Shown here piece after piece: positions 43,145 to 52,402 of a stretch of 54,026 nucleotides of DNA (positions are counted from its first letter, which is position 1; every line of letters starts with the position of its first letter). The stretch lies in contig CAIUOG010000123.1 in assembly GCA_903900705.1 (NCBI GenBank), positions 1 to 54,026 of the forward strand, written 5' to 3'. This DNA comes from an uncultured Acidobacteriia bacterium (lineage in GTDB: Bacteria; Acidobacteriota; Terriglobia; Bryobacterales; Bryobacteraceae). The notes beneath the pieces were generated by a model. The model saw only the letters and a list, made by a program, of their open reading frames with translations, ran no database searches and was not told the DNA's origin. Both the position numbers and the translations under genes were made by a program.

Positions 43145-46100
43145 ATGATTCGCACAGTCGTCGATTTTGCGCTGAACAATCGGTTTATCATCCTTGCCGC
43201 GGCATTACTGCTGCTGGTCTGGGGCGCGATTTCCTTCCATAACCTGCCGGTGGAAGCCTATCCGGATGTGGCTAACAACTACGTGCAGGTGATCACGCAG
43301 TGGCCCGGACGCGCGGCGGAGGAGGTGGAACAGCAGGTGACGATCCCGGTCGAGATTGTGATGAACGGCATCCCGCATCTGGAACACCTGCGGTCGACAT
43401 CACTCTTCGGCCTGTCGAGCGTGACGATGGTTTTCGACGACGAGTCCTCGAATGATGCCAACCGGCAGAAGGTGTTGGAACGGCTCACGACGGTCAGCCT
43501 GCCCACCGGATTGCAGCCTCAGATCGGGTCGGACTTCAGCCCGGTGGGCCAGATTTACTTCTACACGCTGACGAGCACGAATCCACAGTATGACCTGATG
43601 GAACTGAAGCGCCTGGAGGACTGGGTGCTCGAAAAGCAGTTCAAATCCGTGCCGAACGTGGTGGATGTTTCCAGCTTTGGCGGTGTGACGCGGGAATACC
43701 AGGTTCGCCTGGATCCCGACAAGCTGGTCGCCTACGGCCTCAGCCTGGCGCAGGTGGAGCAGCAGCTTGCCGGGAATAACGTGAACGCCGGCGGCAGCTT
43801 TATCGAAGCTGGGTTGCAACAGATCAATGTACGGGAAGTAGGTCTGGTGCGGGATGTGAATGATATCGCCGAGACGGTGATCCGAACGCAGTCCGGAACC
43901 GCTCTGCGCGTTCGCGACATCGCGACTGTGACCCAGGGACCGAAGATCCGGCTGGGCCAGTTTGCGCGGGCTTTGCACCGGGCGGACGGCAGGATTATCG
44001 ACAACAGCGACACCGTTTCGGGGATCGTACTGCTGCGGAAAGGCGCGGAGTCGGACGCCACGCTTGAAGCGATCCACGAAAAGGTGAAGGAACTCAACGA
44101 AAAGATTTTGCCACCGGGCGTAAAGGTCTGGCCATTTCTGGATCGCAGCGAACTGGTGCACTATACGACCCACACGGTGATGCACAACCTGACGGAGGGA
44201 ATTGTGCTGGTGGCGATTATTCTGTTCCTGTTTCTGGGCAACATCCGGGGTGCGCTGATCGTGGCGCTGACGATTCCGTTCTCGCTGCTATTCGCGTCGA
44301 TTTGTCTCGATATCCGCCACATACCGGCGAATCTGCTTTCGCTGGGCGCGCTCGATTTCGGCATGGTGGTGGACGGCGCGGTTGTGATGATTGAAAACAT
44401 TGTCCGTCACATGGGGCGGCACGATCATGGCGGGCCGAAGACGGTGGTGGAGCGAATCCGGGAGGCGGCGCATGAAGTGCAGCGGCCCGTGTTCTACGCC
44501 ATCGGGATCATCATTACCGCGTACCTGCCGATCTTCACTTTGCAGCGCGTGGAGGGCCGGTTGTTCCAGCCCATGGCCTGGACCGTCGCCTTTGCTCTGC
44601 TGGGCGCGCTGCTGTTTTCGATGCTGATTGCGCCGGTGCTGGCCAGTCTGGTGTTCCGCTCCGGCGCTTCGGAATGGCACAATCCGGTGCTGGTGGGGCT
44701 CACGAAGGGTTACCGGGTAGCGGTCCGGGGGGCCATTGAACACCGTTACATTACCGTGGGCTTCGCCCTTCTGTGCATGGGTGGCGCAGGGTATCTGGCG
44801 CTGAGCGGCGTGATCGGCTCCGAATTTCTGCCGCATCTGGATGAAGGCGCGATCTGGGTGCGCGGCACTCTGGCGCCGAGCACCGGGCCCGGCGAAGGAA
44901 TTCGTCTGATGAATCAGGCGCGGGTGGTGTTGGCGGCATTTCCGGAGGTGACCACGGTCACCAGTCAGATCGGGAGACCGGATGACGGGACGGACACCAC
45001 GGGATTTTTCAACACCGAGTATTTTGTGGATCTGAAGCCCAAGGAACAGTGGCGGCCGGTGTTCGGAGAAAACAAAGAAGAACTGATCGCGGCCATGGAC
45101 CGCGAACTGGAAAAGATGCCCGGCGCGCTCTGGAATTTCTCGCAGCCGATCTCGGACAACATGGAAGAGGCCGTCAGCGGTGTGAAGGGCGAACTGGCCG
45201 TTAAGATCTACGGCGATGATCTGAAAGTGCTGGAGGAGAAGGGCGAACGGATAGTCGACGTGATGCGCGCAATCCCCGGGATTCAGGATCTGGGGTTATT
45301 CCGCGTGATCGGGCAGCCGAACCTGAACATTTCCGTGAACCGGAAGGCCGCGGCGCGGTTCGGGATCAACGTGGCGGATGTACAGGACGCGGTACAGACG
45401 GCGATTGGCGGCAACGCCATCACACAGGTATTGCAGGGCGAACAGCGGTACGATCTGGTGGCACGTTACCTGCCGCAGTATCGGGACTCACAGGATGCGA
45501 TTGCGAAGATCCGGCTGGTGGCGCCGTCCGGCGAACGGGTGGCGCTGGCGCAGCTTTGCGATATTCAGGTTTCGGACGGCGCGTCGGAGATCTACCGGGA
45601 GTCGAATTCGCGGTACGTGGCGCTGAAGTACAGCGTGAGGGGACGTGACCTGGGCAGCGCGGTGGAAGAAGCGATTGCCAGGGTCAATAAACAGGTGCAG
45701 CTTCCCCCCGGGTACCACATCGACTGGGCCGGCGAGTATGAGAGCGCGCAACGGTCTCAGCGGCGTCTGGCGATCGTGCTCCCGATCACGCTGCTGGTGA
45801 TTTTCCTGATCCTCTACACGATGTTCAACTCGCTCAAATGGGCGATGCTGATCTTCTGCAATGTGGCGATGGCGCCGCTGGGTGGATTGCTGGCGCTGGT
45901 ACTGACGCATACGCATTTCAGCGTTTCCTCCGGCGTCGGATTCCTCGCGCTGTTTGGCGTCTCGGTGCAGACCGGGGTAATCATGCTGGAGTACATCAAT
46001 CAGCTGCGTGTGCGGGGCCACACGATTGAGGACTCCGCGATTGAAGGCGCGGTGCTGCGTCTGCGTCCTATACTGATGACCTCTTTGGTAGCAACGCTGG

Positions 46101-46282
46101 GCCTGCTGCCGGCTGCCCTTTCGACCGGGATCGGTTCCGATTCGCAGAAACCGTTCGCAATCGTGATTGTGGGCGGATTGATGGCGGCGTTGCTGCTGAG
46201 CATCTTCCTGCTGCCGACGATTTACGTGTGGATAGCGGGCGAAGGGGATGTGTTGCCGCCTGCGGAAGGGGAGTTTGACTGA
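43145..46282 (+). CDS. CusA/CzcA-family RND efflux pump, copy 1
   Basis: 1045 residues, twelve predicted helices with two large periplasmic loops. The proton-relay set is complete: D404, D410 and E417 in LDFGMVVDGAVVMIEN, equal to D402, D408 and E415 of CzcA. The start is at the conserved MIRTVVDFALNNRF; the upstream 11 codons are not typical. The family exports heavy-metal cations or small molecules from periplasm or cytoplasm through the TolC channel. The substrate, perhaps a metal, is not certain. The KDPG-aldolase ATG overlaps the stop by one base. A second, closely similar pump follows at 47224. Confidence 0.95.
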   Translation: MIRTVVDFALNNRFIILAAALLLLVWGAISFHNLPVEAYPDVANNYVQVITQWPGRAAEEVEQQVTIPVEIVMNGIPHLEHLRSTSLFGLSSVTMVFDDESSNDANRQKVLERLTTVSLPTGLQPQIGSDFSPVGQIYFYTLTSTNPQYDLMELKRLEDWVLEKQFKSVPNVVDVSSFGGVTREYQVRLDPDKLVAYGLSLAQVEQQLAGNNVNAGGSFIEAGLQQINVREVGLVRDVNDIAETVIRTQSGTALRVRDIATVTQGPKIRLGQFARALHRADGRIIDNSDTVSGIVLLRKGAESDATLEAIHEKVKELNEKILPPGVKVWPFLDRSELVHYTTHTVMHNLTEGIVLVAIILFLFLGNIRGALIVALTIPFSLLFASICLDIRHIPANLLSLGALDFGMVVDGAVVMIENIVRHMGRHDHGGPKTVVERIREAAHEVQRPVFYAIGIIITAYLPIFTLQRVEGRLFQPMAWTVAFALLGALLFSMLIAPVLASLVFRSGASEWHNPVLVGLTKGYRVAVRGAIEHRYITVGFALLCMGGAGYLALSGVIGSEFLPHLDEGAIWVRGTLAPSTGPGEGIRLMNQARVVLAAFPEVTTVTSQIGRPDDGTDTTGFFNTEYFVDLKPKEQWRPVFGENKEELIAAMDRELEKMPGALWNFSQPISDNMEEAVSGVKGELAVKIYGDDLKVLEEKGERIVDVMRAIPGIQDLGLFRVIGQPNLNISVNRKAAARFGINVADVQDAVQTAIGGNAITQVLQGEQRYDLVARYLPQYRDSQDAIAKIRLVAPSGERVALAQLCDIQVSDGASEIYRESNSRYVALKYSVRGRDLGSAVEEAIARVNKQVQLPPGYHIDWAGEYESAQRSQRRLAIVLPITLLVIFLILYTMFNSLKWAMLIFCNVAMAPLGGLLALVLTHTHFSVSSGVGFLALFGVSVQTGVIMLEYINQLRVRGHTIEDSAIEGAVLRLRPILMTSLVATLGLLPAALSTGIGSDSQKPFAIVIVGGLMAALLLSIFLLPTIYVWIAGEGDVLPPAEGEFD

Positions 46283-46932
46283 TGCGAAAAGAAACGGTCG
46301 CGGCCGCCATCACATCGTCGGGGATGGTACCGGCGATCCGGGTGCCATCCGCTGAAGATGCCGTTTTTGCGGCGACGATTCTGGCCCGGGGCGGAATCAC
46401 GCTGGTGGAACTCACGATGACGGTGCCGGACGGGGTGAGCGTGATAGCCGGCCTTCGACGCAGTCATCCGGATCTGCTGGTGGGCGCGGGGACCGTTCTC
46501 GACGTGGAGACGGCCGAGGCGTGTCTGGATGCCGGCGCCGCCTTCCTCACGAGCCCGGGCTTTGAGCCCGATGTGGTGAGTTTTGCCAACAGCAGAAACG
46601 TGATGGTGATCCCCGGCGTCATGTCTCCGACGGAGGTGATGATGGCATCAAAGGCGGGTGCGGGATTCGTGAAAGTCTTTCCCTGTGCACAGCTGGGCGG
46701 TCCGGGTTACATCCAGGCGTTGCGGCGACCCTTTCCCCATATCCCGATGATCGCTTCAGGGGGCGTCACGCAGCAGACCGCCGGGGAATTCATCCGCGCC
46801 GGAGCGGTGGCGGTGGGAATACGGGAAGAATTGATTCCCTCCGAGGCCGTTGCCCGGCGGGATGAGCACTGGATTCTGGAATTGGCGCACCGCTTTCGTC
46901 TGATCATTGATCGTGCGCGAGGCCGGCAGTAG
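46282..46932 (+). CDS. KDPG/KHG aldolase (2-keto-3-deoxy-6-phosphogluconate type), copy 1
   Basis: 216 residues of the Eda fold. The Schiff-base lysine is K131 in FVKVFPC and the general base is E43 in VELTMTVP, the form seen in Thermotoga-type enzymes; VGAGTV and IASGGV complete the phosphate site. It would cleave 2-keto-3-deoxy-6-phosphogluconate (or 4-hydroxy-2-oxoglutarate) to pyruvate and an aldehyde. It is cytoplasmic. It is read from the pump's message by a 1-base overlap (TGATG), although no Entner-Doudoroff gene is near. Its role in an efflux operon is unclear. Confidence 0.9.
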   Translation: MRKETVAAAITSSGMVPAIRVPSAEDAVFAATILARGGITLVELTMTVPDGVSVIAGLRRSHPDLLVGAGTVLDVETAEACLDAGAAFLTSPGFEPDVVSFANSRNVMVIPGVMSPTEVMMASKAGAGFVKVFPCAQLGGPGYIQALRRPFPHIPMIASGGVTQQTAGEFIRAGAVAVGIREELIPSEAVARRDEHWILELAHRFRLIIDRARGRQ

Positions 46933-46934
46933 AG

Positions 46935-47150
46935 ATGCCGAATTCTGAAGAACAGGCGCGGTTCTATCTGATCCGCGTTGCAGGTTCCTATGAGGTCTGG
47001 GAACTGCGCCGTCGAGACCTTGAGCGCGAACTGAACCTCCACCACGCGCAAAGCATAGTCAGCTTCCGACTGCGGCGTGAGGCTGAGAATGCCCTCCAGG
47101 CGCTCTTCCCCGCCAGACGGAATAGACAGACCCGGGATAATACGCTCTGA
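46935..47150 (+). CDS. Small unrecognised ORF between the two pump modules
   Basis: 71 codons, starting 2 bases after the aldolase stop. The product is charged and helical (ELRRRDLERELNLHHAQSIV, REAENALQALFP) with no recognised domain. There is no good ribosome site, and an antisense frame of similar length exists, so coding is doubtful. If it is not translated, the 291-base stretch 46933-47223 holds only this and the start-site hairpin of the second pump. It may be a relic of the duplication event. Confidence 0.25.
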   Translation: MPNSEEQARFYLIRVAGSYEVWELRRRDLERELNLHHAQSIVSFRLRREAENALQALFPARRNRQTRDNTL

Positions 47151-47183
47151 ACCGCCCAATACCGAATGCGCCTGTGACAAACT

Positions 47184-47221
47184 GAGTGAGCGTCCTCAAT
47201 AACGGAATTTTCGCGTCACTC
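47184..47221 (+). promoter_or_regulatory. Hairpin over the start of the second RND gene
   Basis: GAGTGAGCG (47184-47192) pairs with CGCGTCACTC (47212-47221) through a 9-bp stem with one bulge, ending 2 bases before the ATG at 47224. No Shine-Dalgarno lies between hairpin and ATG; the nearest purine run (CGGA) is in the loop. It could lower translation of the second pump or be an operator. Confidence 0.4.
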
Positions 47222-47223
47222 TT

Positions 47224-50200
47224 ATGATCCGGGCCCTCGTCGACTTTGCTCTTAATAACCGCTTTTTAATTGTGCTGGCAACCACGCTCCTCCTGGTCTG
47301 GGGCGCCATTTCTTTCCACAATCTGCCTGTGGAAGCCTATCCCGACGTGGCGAATAACTACGTGCAGGTGATCACGCAGTGGCCTGGACGCGCCGCGGAG
47401 GAAGTGGAACAGCAGGTGACAACGCCGCTCGAGACCGTGATGAACGGGATCCCGCACCTGGACCATCTTCGTTCGGTCTCGATCTTCGGCCTTTCCAGCC
47501 TGAATCTGATCTTCGACGACGAATCGCTGAACGGAGAAAACAGGCAGAAGGTTCTGGAACGGCTGAGCCAGGTCAATCTGCCCGCCGGATTGCAGCCGCA
47601 GATTGGCTCCGATTACAGCCCGGTGGGCCAGATCTATTTCTACACGCTGCAGAGCAAGAATCCGACCGTCGATCTGATGGCGCTGAAGTCCCTGCAGGAC
47701 TGGGTGATTCTGAAACAGTTCAAGTCCGTCCCGAATGTGGTGGATGTGTCGAGTTTTGGCGGCACCACGCGTGAGTACCAGGTGGCGGTGAATCCCGACA
47801 AGCTGGTTTCTTACGGGCTGACGATCAGCCAGGTGGAGCAGCAACTGGCGAATAACAACATCAACGCCGGCGGAAGCTTTATTGAACAGGGGCTGCAGCA
47901 GATCAATATCCGCGCGGTGGGTCTGGTGCGCGATGTGCACGACATCGAGAAGACGGTCATCAAAACGCAGAATGGCGCGGCGATCCGGGTTCGGGACATC
48001 GCGACGGTGTCGCAGGGAGCGAAGATCCGGCTGGGGAAACTCGGCAAAGCGATCCGCCGGGAAGACGGCCATGTGGTGGATAACGAGGATGTGGTGCAGG
48101 GGTTGGTGCTGCTGCGAAAGGGCGCCGATTCCGACTCCACGCTGATCGGCATTCACGACAAGGTAAAAGAACTGAACGAGCACATCCTGCCGCCCGGCGT
48201 TCGGATTGTGCCGCACCTCGATCGCAGCGAACTACTGGCCTACACGACCCACACGGTGTTGCATAACCTGACGGAAGGCATCATCCTGGTGGCCGTGATC
48301 CTATTCATCTTCCTCGGCAACGTGCGGGGCGCCTTTATCGTGGCCCTCACGATTCCCTTCTCCCTGCTGTTTGCCGCCATCTGTCTGGATTTGAACAAGA
48401 TCCCGGCTAACCTGCTTTCGCTCGGGGCGCTGGATTTCGGCATGGTTGTGGAAGGCGCGGTGGTGATGGTGGAGAACATCATCGGGCACATGGCGCACCG
48501 CCGGGATTCAAGCATTCCTACCATCCGTTCCATACGGGAGGCGGCGCACGAGGTGCAGCGACCGGTCTTCTATTCGATCGGCATCATTATCACCGCGTAT
48601 ATTCCGATCTTCACGCTGCAGCGAGTGGAAGGGCGGCTCTTCAAGCCCATGGCCTGGACGGTGTCTTTTGCGCTCATCGGGGCATTGCTGTTCGCGATGC
48701 TGATCGCGCCGGTACTGAGCAGCTTTCTGTTCCGCAGCACTGTAAAGGAATGGAAGAATCCGCTGGTCACGGCGATGACGTCCGGCTACGGCTGGCTGCT
48801 GCGGCGCGCGATTCACTTCCGCTGGATTACGCTGGCGATCGCCGCGGGTTCATTCGGGGTTTCCGCGTGGCTGCTGACGAGTGGCGCCATCGGGTCAGAG
48901 TTTCTGCCCCACCTCGATGAGGGCGCCATCTGGGCGCGCGCGACGCTGGCGCCGAGTACGGGTCCGGCATCGGGAATCGCGCTGATGGACAAGGCGAGGG
49001 TGATTATTGCCTCGTTCCCGGAGGTCCGGCAGGTGGTTTCGCAGATCGGACGCCCCGACGACGGCACGGATACCACCGGGTTCTTCAACACGGAATATTT
49101 CATCGATCTGAAGCCCAAGGAAGAGTGGCGTCCGGTGTTTGGGGAGAACAAGGAAGAGCTGATTGCCGCCATTGACCGGGAACTCGAAAAGATTCCGGGC
49201 GCACTGTGGAATTTCTCGCAGCCGATTGCCGACAACATGGAAGAAGCGGTCAGCGGGGTGAAGGGGCAGCTCGCCATCAAGATTTACGGTGACGACCTGG
49301 GCACGCTGGAGGCGAAGGGCGCGGAGATCGTCAACGTGATGCGGACCATCAAGGGTGTGGCCGATCTGGGGCTGTTCCGGGTAATCGGGCAGCCGAATCT
49401 GCAGTTCGAAGTGGACCGCGACAAGGCCGCGCGCTATGGCATGAATGTGACGGACGTGCAGGATGCCATTGAGACCGCTGTGGGCGGCAAGGCCGTGTCC
49501 CAGGTACTGCAGGGCGAACAGCGCTACGATCTGGTGGTCCGTTATGACACGCCCTACCGAAGCACAAAAGAGACGATTGAAAGCATCCGGCTGCTGACGC
49601 CCGCGGGAGAGCGGGTTGCCCTGTCACAGCTCTGCAATGTCAAAGTGCTGGATGGCGCATCCGAAATTTATCGTGAGGGCAATTCGCGCTATGTGGCGCT
49701 GAAGTACAGCGTGGAAGGGCGCGATCTGGGCAGCACCGTGGAAGAAGCGATTGCGAAGGTGGGTAAAGAGGTCAAGCTTCCTGTTGGCTACAAAGTCGAT
49801 TGGGCGGGCGAATACGAGAGCGCCAAACGGTCGCAGCGGCGGCTGATGATCGTGGTGCCGATCACGCTGCTGGTGATCTGTATGATCCTCTACACCATGT
49901 TTAATTCGGTGAAGTGGGTGATGCTGATTGTGGCGAACGTGGCGATGGCGCCGCTTGGAGGTTTACTTGCTCTGCTGTTCACCGGGACGCACATGAGCGT
50001 GTCATCGGGAGTTGGCTTTCTGGCGTTGTTCGGGGTTTCGGTGCAGACAGGCGTGATCATGCTGGAATACATCAATCAGTTACGGGCGCGCGGCGAACCG
50101 ATTCTCGAAGCGGCCATCGATGGTTCGGTGAAACGCCTGCGACCGATCATGATGACGATGCTGGTGGCGAGCGTCGGTCTGCTACCGGCCGCGCTTTCGC

Positions 50201-50358
50201 GCGGCATCGGCTCGGATTCGCAGAGGCCATTCGCTATTGTGATTGTCGGAGGCCTTGTAGCCGCACTGATTCTGGGGGTGTTCCTGCTGCCAACGTTGTA
50301 CGTCTGGGTGGCCCGGGACAGTGATGTTCTGCCGGCTCCGGAAGGAGAGATCGAATAG
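47224..50358 (+). CDS. CusA/CzcA-family RND efflux pump, copy 2
   Basis: 1044 residues, a close paralogue of the pump at 43145: residues 22-66 are identical in both and nearly all motifs align without gaps. The relay set here is D404, E410 and E417 (LDFGMVVEGAVVMVEN), so the middle aspartate is Glu. It has no adaptor of its own and presumably shares the upstream adaptor and TolC. The gene begins right after a hairpin and lacks a clear ribosome site. Its message runs into a second KDPG aldolase, 2 bases downstream. Confidence 0.95.
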   Translation: MIRALVDFALNNRFLIVLATTLLLVWGAISFHNLPVEAYPDVANNYVQVITQWPGRAAEEVEQQVTTPLETVMNGIPHLDHLRSVSIFGLSSLNLIFDDESLNGENRQKVLERLSQVNLPAGLQPQIGSDYSPVGQIYFYTLQSKNPTVDLMALKSLQDWVILKQFKSVPNVVDVSSFGGTTREYQVAVNPDKLVSYGLTISQVEQQLANNNINAGGSFIEQGLQQINIRAVGLVRDVHDIEKTVIKTQNGAAIRVRDIATVSQGAKIRLGKLGKAIRREDGHVVDNEDVVQGLVLLRKGADSDSTLIGIHDKVKELNEHILPPGVRIVPHLDRSELLAYTTHTVLHNLTEGIILVAVILFIFLGNVRGAFIVALTIPFSLLFAAICLDLNKIPANLLSLGALDFGMVVEGAVVMVENIIGHMAHRRDSSIPTIRSIREAAHEVQRPVFYSIGIIITAYIPIFTLQRVEGRLFKPMAWTVSFALIGALLFAMLIAPVLSSFLFRSTVKEWKNPLVTAMTSGYGWLLRRAIHFRWITLAIAAGSFGVSAWLLTSGAIGSEFLPHLDEGAIWARATLAPSTGPASGIALMDKARVIIASFPEVRQVVSQIGRPDDGTDTTGFFNTEYFIDLKPKEEWRPVFGENKEELIAAIDRELEKIPGALWNFSQPIADNMEEAVSGVKGQLAIKIYGDDLGTLEAKGAEIVNVMRTIKGVADLGLFRVIGQPNLQFEVDRDKAARYGMNVTDVQDAIETAVGGKAVSQVLQGEQRYDLVVRYDTPYRSTKETIESIRLLTPAGERVALSQLCNVKVLDGASEIYREGNSRYVALKYSVEGRDLGSTVEEAIAKVGKEVKLPVGYKVDWAGEYESAKRSQRRLMIVVPITLLVICMILYTMFNSVKWVMLIVANVAMAPLGGLLALLFTGTHMSVSSGVGFLALFGVSVQTGVIMLEYINQLRARGEPILEAAIDGSVKRLRPIMMTMLVASVGLLPAALSRGIGSDSQRPFAIVIVGGLVAALILGVFLLPTLYVWVARDSDVLPAPEGEIE

Positions 50359-50360
50359 AA

Positions 50361-51020
50361 ATGACCCGGGAGGCAGTGCGGGCGGCAATAGAACAGACCG
50401 GTATTGTTCCGGCCATCCGGACCGGGAGCGCGGCCGACGCGCTCTTTGCGGCGGAGACCGTTTTCGCCGGTGGCTTACACATCCTGGAACTGACCATGAC
50501 GGTGCCTGGAGCGCTGGAGGTGATTGCGCAACTGCGTCGTACGCATCCGGGACTTCTGGTTGGGGCGGGCACGGTGCTGGATGCTGATACCGCGGAAGCG
50601 TGTCTTGATGCCGGAGCCGCGTTTCTGACGAGCCCCGGTTTCGAACCCGGTGTGCTGGAAGTGGGGTTGCGGAGAAAAATCGCCGTCATTCCGGGTGTGC
50701 TGACACCCACGGAAGTAATGATGGCTTCGAAAGCCGGCGCAGACTTTGTGAAGGTGTTTCCGTGCTCGGCGGTCGGCGGTCCGAGCTACATCAAAGCGCT
50801 GCGTGCGCCGTTCCCCCATATCGCGATGATTGCGTCCGGAGGCGTCACACAACACACGGCCGGTGATTTCATTCGTGCGGGCGCGGTGGCATTGGGGATT
50901 CGTGAGGAACTGATCCCACCGGAGGCGGTGATCAATCGCGATCACCAATGGATCGGGGAACTCACGAACCGATTTCAAACGATTGTAAAGCGGGCCAGGA
51001 CGCCAAGGGCGGGCAGCTGA
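50361..51020 (+). CDS. KDPG/KHG aldolase, copy 2
   Basis: 219 residues, the paralogue of the aldolase at 46282. The catalytic residues E43 (ILELTMTVP) and K131 (FVKVFPC) and the VGAGTV motif are all kept, so both copies look active. AAGGAGA lies 14 bases before the ATG. It ends the rightward efflux cluster. The pairing of a pump with an aldolase is therefore repeated twice in a row, which argues against chance placement. A GC-rich hairpin spans its stop codon. Confidence 0.9.
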   Translation: MTREAVRAAIEQTGIVPAIRTGSAADALFAAETVFAGGLHILELTMTVPGALEVIAQLRRTHPGLLVGAGTVLDADTAEACLDAGAAFLTSPGFEPGVLEVGLRRKIAVIPGVLTPTEVMMASKAGADFVKVFPCSAVGGPSYIKALRAPFPHIAMIASGGVTQHTAGDFIRAGAVALGIREELIPPEAVINRDHQWIGELTNRFQTIVKRARTPRAGS

Positions 51021-51032
51021 CAGCCGCCCGCC
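51008..51032 (+). terminator. Possible U-less terminator after the efflux cluster
   Basis: GGCGGGC (51008-51014) pairs with GCCCGCC (51026-51032), spanning the aldolase stop codon. A second, competing stem CCGCC/GGCGG overlaps it. No U-run follows, so this is only a weak terminator candidate between convergent genes. Confidence 0.3.
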
Positions 51033-51044
51033 TGTGGCGGAACA

Positions 51045-52265
51045 TTAGTGGGGAAACGTTCCCGGCATCAAGGTTGCGGGAGTCGTCAGCGGAAGAGTGT
51101 TACGGAAGTACTGCTCGGAGGCCAGGCGGCGGTAGATGTCGCCCGCAACGCTCGAAGCCATGGATCCGATGGATGGCTTGCCGCCCGTCAGCATCACGAC
51201 GACCACCAGCTTCCTTCCCGAACCTTCGTTGAACGATCCGAACCAGCCAAGGTGGGTGCGGCCTTCGCTGCAGGTACCGGTCTTCCCTAAAATTTCGTCG
51301 TCCTGCTTCGCGCGCCGGGCCGTGCCAAATTCCACGGCGCCGCGCATGCCGGGTTTCATATCCGGGATGAAGCGGGCAATATCCAGGTTTCGTTTCACCT
51401 GCGGATTGAAGCTCCGGATCTCTTCCTGGTTGCGCGGATACTGCAGCCAATAGAGCGTACCGCCGTTCTCGACGGCCCCCATGAGGGCTGCGAGTTCCAG
51501 TGGCGTCTGTGAGATTTCTTCACCGAAACTGGTCAGCATTCCCATACCACCCTCTTTGGGAGGGGCCGGAGGGAAATAACCGGGATGCTCGCCTTCGATG
51601 TTCAGCCCGGCTTTCTCACCGTAACCAAACAGGCGGGCGTAGTAGTTCATGCGGTCATAGCCGAGTTTGACGCCGAGGTTGGCGAAGTAATAGTTGTTCG
51701 AAAATGCCAAAGCGTCGGTGAGATCCATGGACCGCTTGCTGTAGAAACGCACCGGACTGGTCCGGGCAACGAGCCCTTCTTTCAGGGCAGCCAGACCCAC
51801 CGAGACCTTGATGGTGGAACAGGGCTGGAAACCACCACCGAGCGCGAGTTGCTGGTTGACGATCGTAAGGATTCTGCCCGAGGTGGGGTCTGCGACCACC
51901 ACGGATCCGTTCAGCGGACCGAGAGCCTCCACGGCGGCTTTGCGCACGATCAGGTCTTCGCCTTCGGTCCGGTCCCCAATGGTTGAGTCTTTGTAAGTCG
52001 GCTCATCCCAGGTTTGCACCCAGACCTTGCGCCGTGGAGTCCTGGCTGCGATGGTGGCCGCTACGCCGGCTTTGACAGCCGTAGTGGTGTGGATAACAGG
52101 CTTGGGCGCAACCTTTGCAGTCGGGCGGGCAGAGGTTTTCACGGCAGCCTTCTTCTTATGTTTTACGGGGGTTACGGCGTACGCGCTGGTAGCCGATAGT
52201 CCGAGGCAAAGCGATGCCAGGACGGCGAACCCGATGAGCTGAGCGGCGAAAGAGGGCTTCCTCAT
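51045..52265 (-). CDS. Penicillin-binding transpeptidase-domain protein
   Basis: 406 residues. A membrane anchor or signal (LIGFAVLASLCLGLSATSAY) is followed by a basic, Ala/Lys/Thr-rich linker (~25-90) and a transpeptidase domain with all three motifs: S150-T-I-K153, S189-N-N and K328-T-G. There is no PBP dimer domain or glycosyltransferase domain, so it is a compact D,D-transpeptidase or carboxypeptidase in the periplasm, or a relative of class D beta-lactamases. ATG at 52265 has AAAGG upstream; a longer frame has no signal at its front. A good promoter lies at 52345-52373. Confidence 0.88.
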   Translation of the reverse strand: MRKPSFAAQLIGFAVLASLCLGLSATSAYAVTPVKHKKKAAVKTSARPTAKVAPKPVIHTTTAVKAGVAATIAARTPRRKVWVQTWDEPTYKDSTIGDRTEGEDLIVRKAAVEALGPLNGSVVVADPTSGRILTIVNQQLALGGGFQPCSTIKVSVGLAALKEGLVARTSPVRFYSKRSMDLTDALAFSNNYYFANLGVKLGYDRMNYYARLFGYGEKAGLNIEGEHPGYFPPAPPKEGGMGMLTSFGEEISQTPLELAALMGAVENGGTLYWLQYPRNQEEIRSFNPQVKRNLDIARFIPDMKPGMRGAVEFGTARRAKQDDEILGKTGTCSEGRTHLGWFGSFNEGSGRKLVVVVMLTGGKPSIGSMASSVAGDIYRRLASEQYFRNTLPLTTPATLMPGTFPH

Positions 52266-52344
52266 CCAGACCTTTGACGCAGAAGATAGAGAGCACTGTG
52301 CGGGGACGCAACAGTTTACAATCCGGGGAGCAGCCGGAATCCTT

Positions 52345-52373
52345 ATTTTGTAACTTTCTGCCTTCCGCGTCAA
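52345..52373 (-). promoter_or_regulatory. Sigma-70 promoter of the transpeptidase gene
   Basis: On the minus strand TTGACG (52368-52373) and CAAAAT (52345-52350) are separated by 17 bases. It lies 80 bases upstream of the ATG in a 137-base gap that otherwise holds nothing obvious. Confidence 0.5.
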
Positions 52374-52402
52374 TGGCATGGTTTCAATTACAGTAACAGC
52401 AA

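Noticed and set aside
46707-47180. 157-codon frame on the - strand
   Set aside because: Half of it lies antisense to the first aldolase; no motif, no ribosome site, and no preference over the + strand frame.
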